Below, piece after piece: positions 1 to 8,800 of a DNA stretch of 64,000 bases. The stretch's first letter is position 1, and each line of letters opens with the position of its first letter. The notes beneath the pieces were generated by a model. The model did no database searches and was not told the origin of the DNA. It saw only the letters and a list, made by a program, of their open reading frames with translations. The translations under genes were made by a program, and so were the position numbers. Origin of the DNA: VMCP01 sp964408945 (lineage in GTDB: Bacteria > Bacteroidota > Bacteroidia > NS11-12g > UBA955); the NCBI GenBank assembly GCA_964408945.1, contig CAYPBJ010000008.1, forward strand, positions 17,283 to 81,282, written 5' to 3'.

Positions 1-253
1 AATCTATAGGACTGGCTGGTGAAGCAAAATGTAAGATGTATTTTAAATCTCCGGGTACGTGCACAAATGTGGAAACATCGTGGTTGTAGAATTCAAAATC
101 AGGCAACTTAAAGAGGTGCTCAATGTTTCTAAGATCTCCGGTAATTAAGTTATCCATACCAATGACATGGTAACCTTCTTTGATAAAACGATCACACAAG
201 TGAGACCCTAAAAACCCGGCTGCACCGGTAATCAATACGCGTTCTTTTTTCAT
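1..253 (-). CDS. UDP-glucuronate decarboxylase / NAD-dependent epimerase, N-terminal part
   Basis: The first 84 codons are present and the gene runs off the left edge. The product begins MKKERVLITGAAGFLGSHL, an SDR Rossmann start with the TGAAGFLG dinucleotide-binding glycine motif, followed by a region ending in LHFASPASP. That ending is characteristic of UDP-glucuronate decarboxylase (UXS), which turns UDP-glucuronate into UDP-xylose. The start ATG overlaps the stop of the upstream UDP-glucose dehydrogenase gene in an ATGA, so the two are probably translationally coupled and act in sequence: UDP-glucose to UDP-glucuronate to UDP-xylose. A related dTDP-glucose or UDP-sugar epimerase cannot be excluded from the fragment alone, but the neighbour supports UXS. 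Confidence 0.85.
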   Translation of the reverse strand, partial: MKKERVLITGAAGFLGSHLCDRFIKEGYHVIGMDNLITGDLRNIEHLFKLPDFEFYNHDVSTFVHVPGDLKYILHFASPASPID

Positions 254-1557
254 TTAATGTCTTTTCTTCCGATGCTATAGTAATTAAAACCGTGTTTCTT
301 CATTGAATCTAATTCAAATAGGTTTCTACCGTCGAAGATAACCATTTCTTTGAGTGAGGCCTTAATTTTATCAAAATCTGGGGTTCTGAATTCAGGCCAT
401 TCAGTAGCAATTACCAAGAAGTCTGCACCATGCAAGGCATCGTAAGATGAATCAGCATAGATCACTTTGTCTTGAATCGTATTTTTTACATTCAACATGG
501 CCTCGGGGTCATAAACTTGAACCTTCGCCCCTCTGGCAACCAATTCATCAATCATTTCTAGAGCTGGAGCCTCTCTTATATCATCGGTATTTGGTTTGAA
601 TGCAAGTCCCCACATAGCAACGGTTTTACCGCTTATTGAGTCAAAATGACCATCAATTTTTGGTAAAAGCGCTTTCTTTTGGTCTGCATTAACATCTTCT
701 ACTGCTTTTAAAATTTTGAAATCGTAATTCACTTCTGATGCACTGTGAACCAATGCTTTCACATCCTTCGGAAAACAACTTCCCCCGTAACCAATACCTG
801 GGAACAAGAAACGCTTACCAATACGATCATCGCTACCCACACCTTTTCTCACCATGTCAACGTCAGCACCCAATAATTCACATAAGCGAGCAATCTCGTT
901 CATGAAGGAAATTTTGGTTGCTAAGAAACTGTTAGCCGCGTATTTGGTCAACTCGGCTGAGCGAGTATCCATGTGCATTACAGGATTTCCTTGGCGAACG
1001 TAAGGAGCGTACAATTCATCCATGACCTCAAAAGCTCGTTGGCTCGCAGCGCCAATTACTACGCGATCAGGTTTCATGAAATCATCTACTGCAACACCTT
1101 CTCGTAAAAATTCCGGATTAGAAACCACGTCAAATTCACCCTTGTAATTAGCTGCAATAGCTGCGTGTACTCTATCTGCTGTTCCTACTGGAACCGTGCT
1201 TTTGTCTACAATGACCTTATAATCAGTCATGATTTTACCTAAATGATCTGCAACACCTAAGACGTAACGTAGATCAGCTGATCCGTCTTCGCCTGGAGGG
1301 GTTGGAAGGGCCAAGAAAATCACTAAACTGTCTTTGATGGCTTCTTCAAGATTGGTGGTAAATTGCAATCTACCTTCTTTAAGGTTTCTTTTGAAAAGAA
1401 CTTCTAGGCCGGGCTCAAAAATGGTTATTTGTCCGTTAGAAAGTCTATCAACTTTAGATTGATCAATGTCTACACAGATTACATCGTTACCAGTTTCAGC
1501 AAAGCATGTGCCACTAACCAATCCAACATAACCTGTTCCAACTACTGCAATTTTCAT
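250..1557 (-). CDS. ugd: UDP-glucose 6-dehydrogenase
   Basis: The 435-residue cytosolic enzyme oxidises UDP-glucose to UDP-glucuronate with two NAD+. It has the N-terminal Rossmann motif GTGYVGLVSG, a central KYAANSFLATKISFMNE helix, and the catalytic cysteine in GYGGSCFPKD near residue 260. The UDP-binding C-terminal domain contains WGLAFKPNTDDIREAP. Length is normal for the family. It lies between a DegT aminotransferase and a UDP-glucuronate decarboxylase, all on the minus strand, which suggests supply of nucleotide sugars for surface polysaccharide. Its stop codon overlaps the start of the decarboxylase gene. Confidence 0.96.
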   Translation of the reverse strand: MKIAVVGTGYVGLVSGTCFAETGNDVICVDIDQSKVDRLSNGQITIFEPGLEVLFKRNLKEGRLQFTTNLEEAIKDSLVIFLALPTPPGEDGSADLRYVLGVADHLGKIMTDYKVIVDKSTVPVGTADRVHAAIAANYKGEFDVVSNPEFLREGVAVDDFMKPDRVVIGAASQRAFEVMDELYAPYVRQGNPVMHMDTRSAELTKYAANSFLATKISFMNEIARLCELLGADVDMVRKGVGSDDRIGKRFLFPGIGYGGSCFPKDVKALVHSASEVNYDFKILKAVEDVNADQKKALLPKIDGHFDSISGKTVAMWGLAFKPNTDDIREAPALEMIDELVARGAKVQVYDPEAMLNVKNTIQDKVIYADSSYDALHGADFLVIATEWPEFRTPDFDKIKASLKEMVIFDGRNLFELDSMKKHGFNYYSIGRKDIK

Positions 1558-1573
1558 ATAATTTTTGGGTGTT

Positions 1574-2689
1574 TTAAGCTTTAAAAAATGTTTTTACGTG
1601 TTCAATGATATAGTCTTGTTGCTCGTTGTCAAGTTCAGGACAAATAGGCAAACTGATTACTTTTTCTGCAAGTGCTTCAGATATTGGAAGCGATTGTCCG
1701 TTTGCGTAGGCATTTTGTTTGTGCAACGGAATGGGATAGTACACCATGGTTGGGATACCTTTGGACTCTAAATACTGTTTGAAATCCTCCCTATCTACTC
1801 CGTTTAATTTCAAGGTATACTGGTGAAACACATGAGAACTATCGTCTGTTAAAACAGGAGTAATTAATTGACTCAGGTTTTCAAATGCCTCATTGTATCT
1901 CTGTGCACGATTCAGACGTCTCAAATTAAATTCCTTCAAATGGGGAAGCTTTACATTTAAGATAGCTGCTTGAAGGGTATCTAGTCGAGAGTTTAGACCT
2001 ATAATTTGATGATGATATTTCTTAATTTGACCATGATTTGCGAGCATTCTCAGTGTTGTTGCCCATTCATCGTTATTGGTGAAAACTGCACCTCCATCAC
2101 CATAGCAACCTAAGTTTTTACTTGGGAAAAACGATGTGGTCCCAATATCTGCTAAGCAAGATGCAAATCCTTCAATTTCATCTGAACAATATTGGGCACC
2201 TAAACTTTGAGCACCATCTTCCACCACAAACAAATTGTGTTTTCGGGCAATTTGAAGAATTTGCTTCATTGGAGCAGCACAACCGAAGAGATGTACCGGT
2301 GCAATGGCTTTGGTATTTGGAGTAATTAATGATTCTAGCGCTGTATAATCCATCAAAAAAGTGATTGGATTAACCTCAACATATACGGGTTTAATTCCGA
2401 GCAACAAGAGTACTTCAGGCAATGCGGCATATGCAAAACTAGGAATGATAACTTCATCTCCAGCTTTAAGTCCCAAAGCCATAAAAGCCAACTGAAGGGC
2501 ATCTGTGCCATTGGCACACGAAATAACATGTTTAACTCCAAGGAATTCGGCTAAATTCGATTCAAAGCTGCGAACTTCAGGACCTTGAATAAATTTGGCC
2601 TCTGTCATTGAGCCAATCACAGCAGCATCCATATCACTTTTATAGCGAATGTATTGCGACTGCAAGTCAACCATTTGGATCGGTTTCAT
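1574..2689 (-). CDS. DegT/DnrJ/EryC1/StrS family sugar aminotransferase
   Basis: This is a PLP-dependent aminotransferase of about 371 residues, of the type that aminates keto-sugar nucleotides. The PLP lysine is expected at K191 in the motif FFPSKNLGCYGDGG, and CANGTDALQLA and VVEDGAQSLGA are the other family signatures. The ATG at 2689 is chosen over a TTG two codons upstream. It is the first gene of a minus-strand run with ugd and UDP-glucuronate decarboxylase. A TAATTTTG box lies 10 bases upstream of the start, inside an inverted repeat described separately. The sugar substrate cannot be told; WbpE or VioA-type amination is plausible. Confidence 0.9.
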   Translation of the reverse strand: MKPIQMVDLQSQYIRYKSDMDAAVIGSMTEAKFIQGPEVRSFESNLAEFLGVKHVISCANGTDALQLAFMALGLKAGDEVIIPSFAYAALPEVLLLLGIKPVYVEVNPITFLMDYTALESLITPNTKAIAPVHLFGCAAPMKQILQIARKHNLFVVEDGAQSLGAQYCSDEIEGFASCLADIGTTSFFPSKNLGCYGDGGAVFTNNDEWATTLRMLANHGQIKKYHHQIIGLNSRLDTLQAAILNVKLPHLKEFNLRRLNRAQRYNEAFENLSQLITPVLTDDSSHVFHQYTLKLNGVDREDFKQYLESKGIPTMVYYPIPLHKQNAYANGQSLPISEALAEKVISLPICPELDNEQQDYIIEHVKTFFKA

Positions 2690-2693
2690 AATC

Positions 2694-2714
2694 AATGCAC
2701 AAAATTAGTGCATT
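2694..2714 (-). promoter_or_regulatory. TAnnTTTG box inside a perfect inverted repeat (candidate operator)
   Basis: On the minus strand a TAATTTTG box (2700-2707) lies 10 bases upstream of the aminotransferase start. It is flanked by perfect 7-bp inverted arms, AATGCAC and GTGCATT, separated by seven bases. The arms overlap the core promoter, so a protein bound there would block RNA polymerase. The sequence shows the repeat and the box; the regulatory role is inferred. Confidence 0.5.
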
Positions 2715-2734
2715 ATTCTGAGTGGGGAATCTAT

Positions 2735-3481
2735 TTATTTGGTGCGTTGACGAATTATTTCATAAACGACCACACCGGTAGAAACCGAAACATTCAATGA
2801 ATCAACACCGCCCGCTGACATTGGTATTTTGACCAATTGATCACACAACTTCAATACATCTGGAGATAATCCGGTTTCTTCATTTCCCATTACCAAAGCA
2901 ACAGGGCCTGTAAGATCAGCTTGATAGAGTCCATCGGCCGCTTTTTCGGTTGCACCAATTATGGTTAATCCACTGTTTTTAAGTTGACGAATAGCATGAT
3001 ACATACTATTAGTTCTAGCAACGGGAATTTTCAAAAGCGCACCGGCAGAAGTTTTTACGGCATCAGGACCAATGGGAGCACTGCCTTGTTCCGGAACTAG
3101 GATTCCATGAATCCCTGCACAGGAGGCAGTACGAGCAATAGCACCGAAGTTTCTTACATCGGTAATACCATCAAGTACCAAAATGAATGGATCATCGCCA
3201 TGAGAAAATGCCTCGGAAATAATGATGTCTAACGGCGTAAAATCTACAGATGATAAGGCAATTACAACCCCTTGATGGTTTCCTCTTACCAAGGTATTCA
3301 GTTTAACTGTTGGAACTTGCTTCCAAAGTATTCGTTTCTGTCTCAGAATACCCAAAATCTCAGCCAATTGCCCTTGAAGATGGCCTTCTTGGATCCAGAC
3401 TTTGTCAATGGTTTTACCTGATTCTAAAGCTTCGAGTACGGGGTGTACCCCGTAGATTAGTGTATTTTGTTTTTTCTCCAT
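2735..3481 (-). CDS. rlmB: 23S rRNA (guanosine-2'-O-)-methyltransferase, TrmH/RlmB family
   Basis: The 248-residue SpoU/TrmH-family enzyme is expected to methylate the ribose of G2251 in the 23S rRNA P loop. An N-terminal L30e-like substrate-binding domain starts with YGVHPVLEAL. The SPOUT domain carries the three motifs: NFGAIARTASCAG, MGNEETGLS, and the SAM knot IPMSAGGVDSLNVSVSTGVVVYE. It starts 14 bases after the DUF2723 gene and is probably co-transcribed with it. RlmB and the related TrmH paralogues are hard to separate by sequence, but length and the YGVHPV start fit RlmB. Confidence 0.9.
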   Translation of the reverse strand: MEKKQNTLIYGVHPVLEALESGKTIDKVWIQEGHLQGQLAEILGILRQKRILWKQVPTVKLNTLVRGNHQGVVIALSSVDFTPLDIIISEAFSHGDDPFILVLDGITDVRNFGAIARTASCAGIHGILVPEQGSAPIGPDAVKTSAGALLKIPVARTNSMYHAIRQLKNSGLTIIGATEKAADGLYQADLTGPVALVMGNEETGLSPDVLKLCDQLVKIPMSAGGVDSLNVSVSTGVVVYEIIRQRTK

Positions 3482-3495
3482 AAAAGGGTGGGCAA

Positions 3496-6400
3496 TTATA
3501 AATTGCCCACTTTAGATGCTTTTTGTCTGTATTCTTTCACCCAAGCCATTTTACCACGGCTTTCTAGGTTTGTAAATACTCTTTTCAAATTTTCGCGTGA
3601 AAAATAAACTTCACGTTGAGCAAACATGGTGTTGCTGCCGTTATCAATCATATCGTTGAAGAAGGTGAAATAATCAACATTTTCTTTCACACTTAAATCA
3701 AGAACTTTCTTCGCTTCAGTTTCATCACCTAACTCCAACAAGGTCAATCCGTAATCAACTCTATACTCACGACGCATAGGCATTACTCTCTCAGGAATTT
3801 CGGTCATGATGTGCTTAAGCACTTTTTGACCTCTTTCTTTGAAGATACTTACTGAATCTTTATAGAAGTTGTAGTAATCCCAAGCAGAACCATACCCATC
3901 TTCGGGCGCAGCTGCTTTGGTTATACTCTCTGGAGCTTTATCGTATTGAGATTTTATTGACTCAATGACTCTTGCTTTATCTAAATAATATCTAGAAAGA
4001 AGCAAACCCATTTGAACTAAATCACCTGGTACGTAGGCAGCCTTATCATCAAGGAAGAAGTTTTCTTTTTCCTTCATTCCATAATATCTATACTTATTGA
4101 CTAGGTTATTGTAGACTTTGAATTGATCGATTTTGTTGGGTTGTCTGCTAGATGAACCCCCTTTGATAGGAACCAAACGATAGACTAGTCCTTCTAACTG
4201 GAGATAGTCATTAAATCCTCCAAAATCAAAACCAGAAACAGAAGTAAAGTAAATTGGGCGCTTCCAACCTTGACGATTCATTTCTGAAACCAAATCATAC
4301 ATCACAAGATCACCTTTTGAGAGATAATCACCGCTTACATTTACTTCAATTTTATCAGCTATTTGACCTGCATGATTAGGGTGAACCACTCCTGCTTTGA
4401 TAACAGCATCTTTATTGATAGGAACGTATACTGTTCCACCTCTCCAAGATAGATTGGTAGTTTCACCTTGTGCAGATATTCTACCATCGCGCAATTCTTT
4501 GATGATGTCAGAAATTAGGCGCACCTCTTTTACTTCTCTATTAACTGGAATTCCATACTCAAAACTACCGGTTTGCAGATCTTCCTTAGTTAGTGTAAGA
4601 GGAAGTGGCGTTGATTTGTAAACAGTATCCAAAAGAACCGAACTATACCATTCTGTTGGTAATAATGACTGGTTAATAATTCTAACATCCGTTCTAATGC
4701 CTTCTACGTTTTGTGCGTACCACAAAGGATAGGTATCATTATCGCCATTACAGAACAAAATTGCATTGGGTTCAAGTTGATTCAAGAAGTTTTTGGCCAT
4801 GTCAATACCGATGTATCTGCCTGAACGATCGTGGTCATCCCAGTTTTGAGCCGCCATATTCATAGGTACCAATACTATGCTCAAGACGGTAGCAATTAAA
4901 GCGGAAGTTTTGCCTAATTTTTTCTGAAGGATATCAGCGAGGGAAACAACCCCCAACCCTACCCAAATACAGAAAATTTGGAAAGAGCCAACAACCGCAT
5001 AATCTCTTTCTCGTGGCTCATAAGGAGGCTGATTGGTATAAAGAACAATTAAAACACCCGTAAAAATGAACATGGTCATAATCAACCAAAAGTCAAATTT
5101 TTGTTTGCTCCATTGCATTACTATGCCTAGCAAACCTAACAGCAAGGGCAAGAAAAAATATGCGTTTCTTCCTTTTTGATTTTTATAGTAATCAGGCATT
5201 GTATCTACATCACCTACTACAAATTTATCTACAAAAGGAATTCCACTATACCAATTTCCGTCAAGTTGGGTATTGCCAGATACTGCTTGCTGATCATTGA
5301 AACGACCCACGAAATTCCACATAAAATAGCGTAAATACATGTATCGAATCTGATAGTTGAAGAAGTAAGTTAAGTTATTTCCGAAAGTAGGAATTTGATA
5401 TTTAAGCATTTGAAGTTGGCTTTGTTGCTCTTGGGTGAGTCCTTTTTGACTGCCCATCTGCTCCAATTGATCAATTTGATCTTGAACTTCTTGCATTCCG
5501 CCATAGGATCTGAAACCTCTATCATCGTTAGGTTTATTGCTTTTACCCATACGAGGGAATAGAGTGTTAAAATCATCGGGCATACCATCGCCATCTACGT
5601 CAACAGCATCATAAACGGCATCATAAATATCACCGCCTTTTTCATACTTATCTTCACCCTTGAAATAGCGTGTTCCTTTTACTTTGTAATTAGTTTGAGG
5701 CGCATTAAAATATGGACCATATGCCAATGGGCGATCGCCATATTGTTCACGTGTAATGTATCCATAAAATTTGTAGGGATCTTCTGGATTATTCATATCA
5801 ATCGCAGGATTTGCCATTGAACGAATTACCACCATAGCATAAGAAGAATATCCAAAAACAATGAAACCGATGCTCCAAAAAATGACGTTTAGATTGTGTT
5901 GGTGTCTTTCGTGAGTTCTTTTTAGCATGTAAGCAATTCCACCGAAAACCAAAATGATTGCAACTATGGCACCTGAATAAAACGGCAGTGAAAAACTATT
6001 TACAAATAGGTGATCTAATTTTGCTAATAACCAAGGAATTCCTGGATAAATGACCTTCATCACAATACCCAAAGACAATGCTGATGCGCCCAAAGCATAT
6101 ATCACTCCAGTACGCGAAGCTTTGTATTTTTTAAAGTAATAAGCCAGACAAACTGTTGGAATAACCAACAAATTCAACATGTGCGTACCAAGGGCCAATC
6201 CAATCATGAAGGAAATAAACACTATCCATCTGTCGGTGTATTTATTGTTTTCCATTTGATACCACTTCAATACCGCCCAGAAAGTTAGAGAGGTAAAGAA
6301 TGAACTTAGGGCATATACTTCTGCTTCTACAGCACTAAACCAGAAAGTATCAATGAAAGTGTTGGTCAAACCAGCAACCAAGCCAGAACCAATCATTAAT

Positions 6401-6741
6401 AAAGCGCGATTTTCGTTGTTCTCGTCTACCAACTTACCAGCAAAATACACGGTAATCCAATAGGTAAACATGACAGTACCTGCTGAAGCGGTTGCAGACA
6501 TCATATTGATCCAGAAACCCACTGCTTCAGGGTTAGGAGCTAATAAAGAAAATAGTCTTCCCATCATCAGGAAGAATGGTGCACCTGGAGGGTGAACTAC
6601 TTGGAGTCTGTATGCGGCAGATGCAAATTCACCGCAATCCCAAAGGCTGACAGAGGATTCAAGAGTAAGAGTGTAAACTACCAACGCAATAAGGAAGGTA
6701 ATCCAACCGAAAATGATATTTAATTTTGAAAATGAACGCAT
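3496..6741 (-). CDS. DUF2723 multi-pass membrane protein, putative GT-C-type glycosyltransferase
   Basis: The protein has 1081 residues. About a dozen hydrophobic helices fill the first 310 residues and the 530-640 region, followed by a large soluble C-terminal half. The N-terminal loop has the family-typical SLWDCGEF (residues 32-39), where the acidic residues resemble the first-loop catalytic site of GT-C enzymes. The DUF2723 family is widespread in Bacteroidota, and members have been assigned to a glycosyltransferase family suspected of protein O-glycosylation; the substrate here is unknown. A loop at residues 381-390 (DVDGDGMPDD) looks like a calcium-binding DxDxDG loop. A TATTTTCG box on the minus strand (6775-6782) is the likely promoter, and rlmB follows. 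Confidence 0.8.
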   Translation of the reverse strand: MRSFSKLNIIFGWITFLIALVVYTLTLESSVSLWDCGEFASAAYRLQVVHPPGAPFFLMMGRLFSLLAPNPEAVGFWINMMSATASAGTVMFTYWITVYFAGKLVDENNENRALLMIGSGLVAGLTNTFIDTFWFSAVEAEVYALSSFFTSLTFWAVLKWYQMENNKYTDRWIVFISFMIGLALGTHMLNLLVIPTVCLAYYFKKYKASRTGVIYALGASALSLGIVMKVIYPGIPWLLAKLDHLFVNSFSLPFYSGAIVAIILVFGGIAYMLKRTHERHQHNLNVIFWSIGFIVFGYSSYAMVVIRSMANPAIDMNNPEDPYKFYGYITREQYGDRPLAYGPYFNAPQTNYKVKGTRYFKGEDKYEKGGDIYDAVYDAVDVDGDGMPDDFNTLFPRMGKSNKPNDDRGFRSYGGMQEVQDQIDQLEQMGSQKGLTQEQQSQLQMLKYQIPTFGNNLTYFFNYQIRYMYLRYFMWNFVGRFNDQQAVSGNTQLDGNWYSGIPFVDKFVVGDVDTMPDYYKNQKGRNAYFFLPLLLGLLGIVMQWSKQKFDFWLIMTMFIFTGVLIVLYTNQPPYEPRERDYAVVGSFQIFCIWVGLGVVSLADILQKKLGKTSALIATVLSIVLVPMNMAAQNWDDHDRSGRYIGIDMAKNFLNQLEPNAILFCNGDNDTYPLWYAQNVEGIRTDVRIINQSLLPTEWYSSVLLDTVYKSTPLPLTLTKEDLQTGSFEYGIPVNREVKEVRLISDIIKELRDGRISAQGETTNLSWRGGTVYVPINKDAVIKAGVVHPNHAGQIADKIEVNVSGDYLSKGDLVMYDLVSEMNRQGWKRPIYFTSVSGFDFGGFNDYLQLEGLVYRLVPIKGGSSSRQPNKIDQFKVYNNLVNKYRYYGMKEKENFFLDDKAAYVPGDLVQMGLLLSRYYLDKARVIESIKSQYDKAPESITKAAAPEDGYGSAWDYYNFYKDSVSIFKERGQKVLKHIMTEIPERVMPMRREYRVDYGLTLLELGDETEAKKVLDLSVKENVDYFTFFNDMIDNGSNTMFAQREVYFSRENLKRVFTNLESRGKMAWVKEYRQKASKVGNL

Positions 6742-6774
6742 GCGTGTTTCAATGAAATTGGTTCTTAATTGGCG

Positions 6775-6782
6775 AAAATACG
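6775..6782 (-). promoter_or_regulatory. -7 box (TATTTTCG) for the DUF2723 gene
   Basis: A near-consensus Bacteroidota -7 element reads TATTTTCG on the minus strand, 33 bases upstream of the DUF2723 start and just beyond the gltX stop. This suggests that DUF2723-rlmB is transcribed separately from gltX. Confidence 0.4.
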
Positions 6783-6789
6783 ATTTTGA

Positions 6790-8328
6790 TTAGGCAATTG
6801 AAAATGAAATTTTGTTACTCGCTGATTTGATGCGGTGAATTACTTCCTCTTTTCCAAGAAGAGCAATCATTTCCCAAATAGGCGCTCCGGTGCCTTCGCC
6901 CGAAACCGCTACTCTCAAAGGTTGAAGTAGATTACCGGCTTTAAGGCCCTTAGTTTCACAGAATTGTTTGAATGTACTTTCAAAGGTTTCTGGGGAATCT
7001 GAATCGGTTAATTTTTCAAATTCAGAAGAAAGTTCAACTAAATGAGTGTTCATATCAGCTGTCCATTTTTTCTCAATAACTTGTTTGTCGTATTCAGAGG
7101 GTGCCTCAAAAAAGTATTTACCTTGCAATATGGTGTCTTTAGCGAACTGTACTTTTTCTCTCATCATAGAGATTACACTTTCTACATATTCTTGACACAC
7201 ATCATATCCTAAAGAATCTACCAAAGGTTTTATCATTTCATAAACCTCAGATGTTGCTTTCATCTGAAGGTATTGTTGATTGAACCATAAGGCTTTATTT
7301 AAATCAAATTTCGCACCTGATTTACTCACTTTCTCCAAGGAGAATGCTTCAATGAGTTCATCCATGGTGAACAGCTCTTGATTGTTGCTCGGGTGCCATC
7401 CAAGAAGGGCTAGCATATTGGCAACTGCCTCTGGGAAATAGCCTGATTCTTTGTAACCTGAACTTTTCTCACCCGTTTTATCATCTTCCCAATTCAGCGG
7501 GAACACTGGAAATCCAAGTCTATCACCGTCCCGTTTGCTGAGTTTTCCATTTCCTTCTGGCTTCAAAAGCAAGGGTAAATGGGCAAATTGAGGCATAACG
7601 TCTTCCCATCCCAAGAAACGATAAAGCATAACGTGCAATGGCGCACTTGGCAGCCATTCCTCGCCTCTGATGACATGAGAAATGCCCATCAAATAATCAT
7701 CAACAACGTTTGCTAAATGGTAGGTGGGCATCCCATCACCTTTGAGTAGCACTTTATCATCCATTTGAGTAGTGCTAACCACAACCCATCCTCTTATCAC
7801 ATCGTGAAAACGCACTTCTTCCTTTCGGGGCAACTTTATGCGAATTACATAGTCGTCACCGCGGTCAATTCTCAATTTTACTTCTTCCGCGGAAAGAGTC
7901 AATGAATTTTTCATACTCATACGACTGACTGAATCGTAAGCTGCTTGCATTTTGCTTGCTTCCAAGCGTTTGCGCATCTCATCAAGTTCATCAGAAGTGT
8001 CAAAAGCATAGTAGGCCAGTCCTTTCTCTATCAATCCCTCAGCATACTGACGATACATGGGCTTACGCTCGCTTTGTCTGTAGGGCGCATGCGGACCACC
8101 TTGATCTATGCCTTCTTGAATCTCAATACCTACCCATTCTAGGCTTTTTTTGATGTATTCCTCAGCTCCGGGTACAAAACGGGTTTGATCGGTATCTTCA
8201 AGACGAAGAATCATTGTACCGTTGTGCTTTTTAGCAAACAAATAATTATACAATGCGGTTCTCACTCCGCCAATATGCAAAGGCCCTGTTGGACTGGGTG
8301 CAAATCTAACTCTTACCGGTCTGTCCAT
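6790..8328 (-). CDS. gltX: Glutamyl-tRNA synthetase
   Basis: The 512-residue class I synthetase charges tRNA-Glu. It has the HIGH-type motif PSPTGPLHIGGVRTALYNYL near the N-terminus and the KMSKS equivalent KLSKRDGD at about residue 260. A C-terminal helical anticodon-binding region follows. The second motif has the KLSKR form seen in non-discriminating and standard GluRS. The start codon overlaps the stop of the upstream yqeY gene by one base (TAATG), so the two are almost certainly translationally coupled. Confidence 0.97.
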   Translation of the reverse strand: MDRPVRVRFAPSPTGPLHIGGVRTALYNYLFAKKHNGTMILRLEDTDQTRFVPGAEEYIKKSLEWVGIEIQEGIDQGGPHAPYRQSERKPMYRQYAEGLIEKGLAYYAFDTSDELDEMRKRLEASKMQAAYDSVSRMSMKNSLTLSAEEVKLRIDRGDDYVIRIKLPRKEEVRFHDVIRGWVVVSTTQMDDKVLLKGDGMPTYHLANVVDDYLMGISHVIRGEEWLPSAPLHVMLYRFLGWEDVMPQFAHLPLLLKPEGNGKLSKRDGDRLGFPVFPLNWEDDKTGEKSSGYKESGYFPEAVANMLALLGWHPSNNQELFTMDELIEAFSLEKVSKSGAKFDLNKALWFNQQYLQMKATSEVYEMIKPLVDSLGYDVCQEYVESVISMMREKVQFAKDTILQGKYFFEAPSEYDKQVIEKKWTADMNTHLVELSSEFEKLTDSDSPETFESTFKQFCETKGLKAGNLLQPLRVAVSGEGTGAPIWEMIALLGKEEVIHRIKSASNKISFSIA

Positions 8329-8774
8329 TATTTTAACAACTCTTTTACCAAGTTCGAAATCAATTTACCGTCTGCTTGTGACCCCAATTCTTTCATTGCC
8401 AAAGGCATGATTTTACCCATAGCTGCAGGACCAGAAACGCCCTGTTGAGTGATAATTTCTTGAATTTTTGCTTTAACGGTGGCTTCATCAAGCTGCGCAG
8501 GAAGATATTCTTCTATATATTTTAACTCAACTCTTTCAATTTGAGCTAAGTCTTCTCTGTTTTGTTGTTCATAAATCTCTAAAGAATCTTTTCTCTGTTT
8601 GGCAAGCTTCTGCAAAGATTTTAGGTACATGTCTTCTGTAACCTCGGTCACACCTTCAGCAGTTTGGAGCAATAAAAAGGCACTCTTGATGCCACGTAAG
8701 GCTCTTAAGCGATCAGTATCTTTGGCCTTCATGGCCTCTTTGATTCCTTCGTTGATTTTCTCTGCGAGATTCAT
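8328..8774 (-). CDS. GatB/YqeY domain protein
   Basis: The 148-residue protein matches the YqeY family, which resembles the C-terminal tRNA-binding helical domain of GatB. It has the typical start MNLAEKINEGIKEAMKAKD, the central LRALRGIKSA and the end SNLVKELL. The ATG at 8774 is preferred to an upstream TTG because a TATCTTTG box ends four bases before it, so the longer form would start inside the promoter. It lies directly upstream of gltX with a one-base overlap, a context suggestive of tRNA aminoacylation, though the exact role of YqeY is not established. Confidence 0.88.
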   Translation of the reverse strand: MNLAEKINEGIKEAMKAKDTDRLRALRGIKSAFLLLQTAEGVTEVTEDMYLKSLQKLAKQRKDSLEIYEQQNREDLAQIERVELKYIEEYLPAQLDEATVKAKIQEIITQQGVSGPAAMGKIMPLAMKELGSQADGKLISNLVKELLK

Positions 8775-8778
8775 ACCG

Positions 8779-8786
8779 CAAAGATA
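8779..8786 (-). promoter_or_regulatory. -7 box (TATCTTTG) for yqeY-gltX
   Basis: A perfect TAnnTTTG box ends four bases before the yqeY ATG. With the usual 4-7 base spacing to the transcription start in Bacteroidota, the mRNA would begin at or within a base or two of the start codon, so a leaderless message is predicted. Confidence 0.6.
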
Positions 8787-8800
8787 CAACGCATTGCCCT

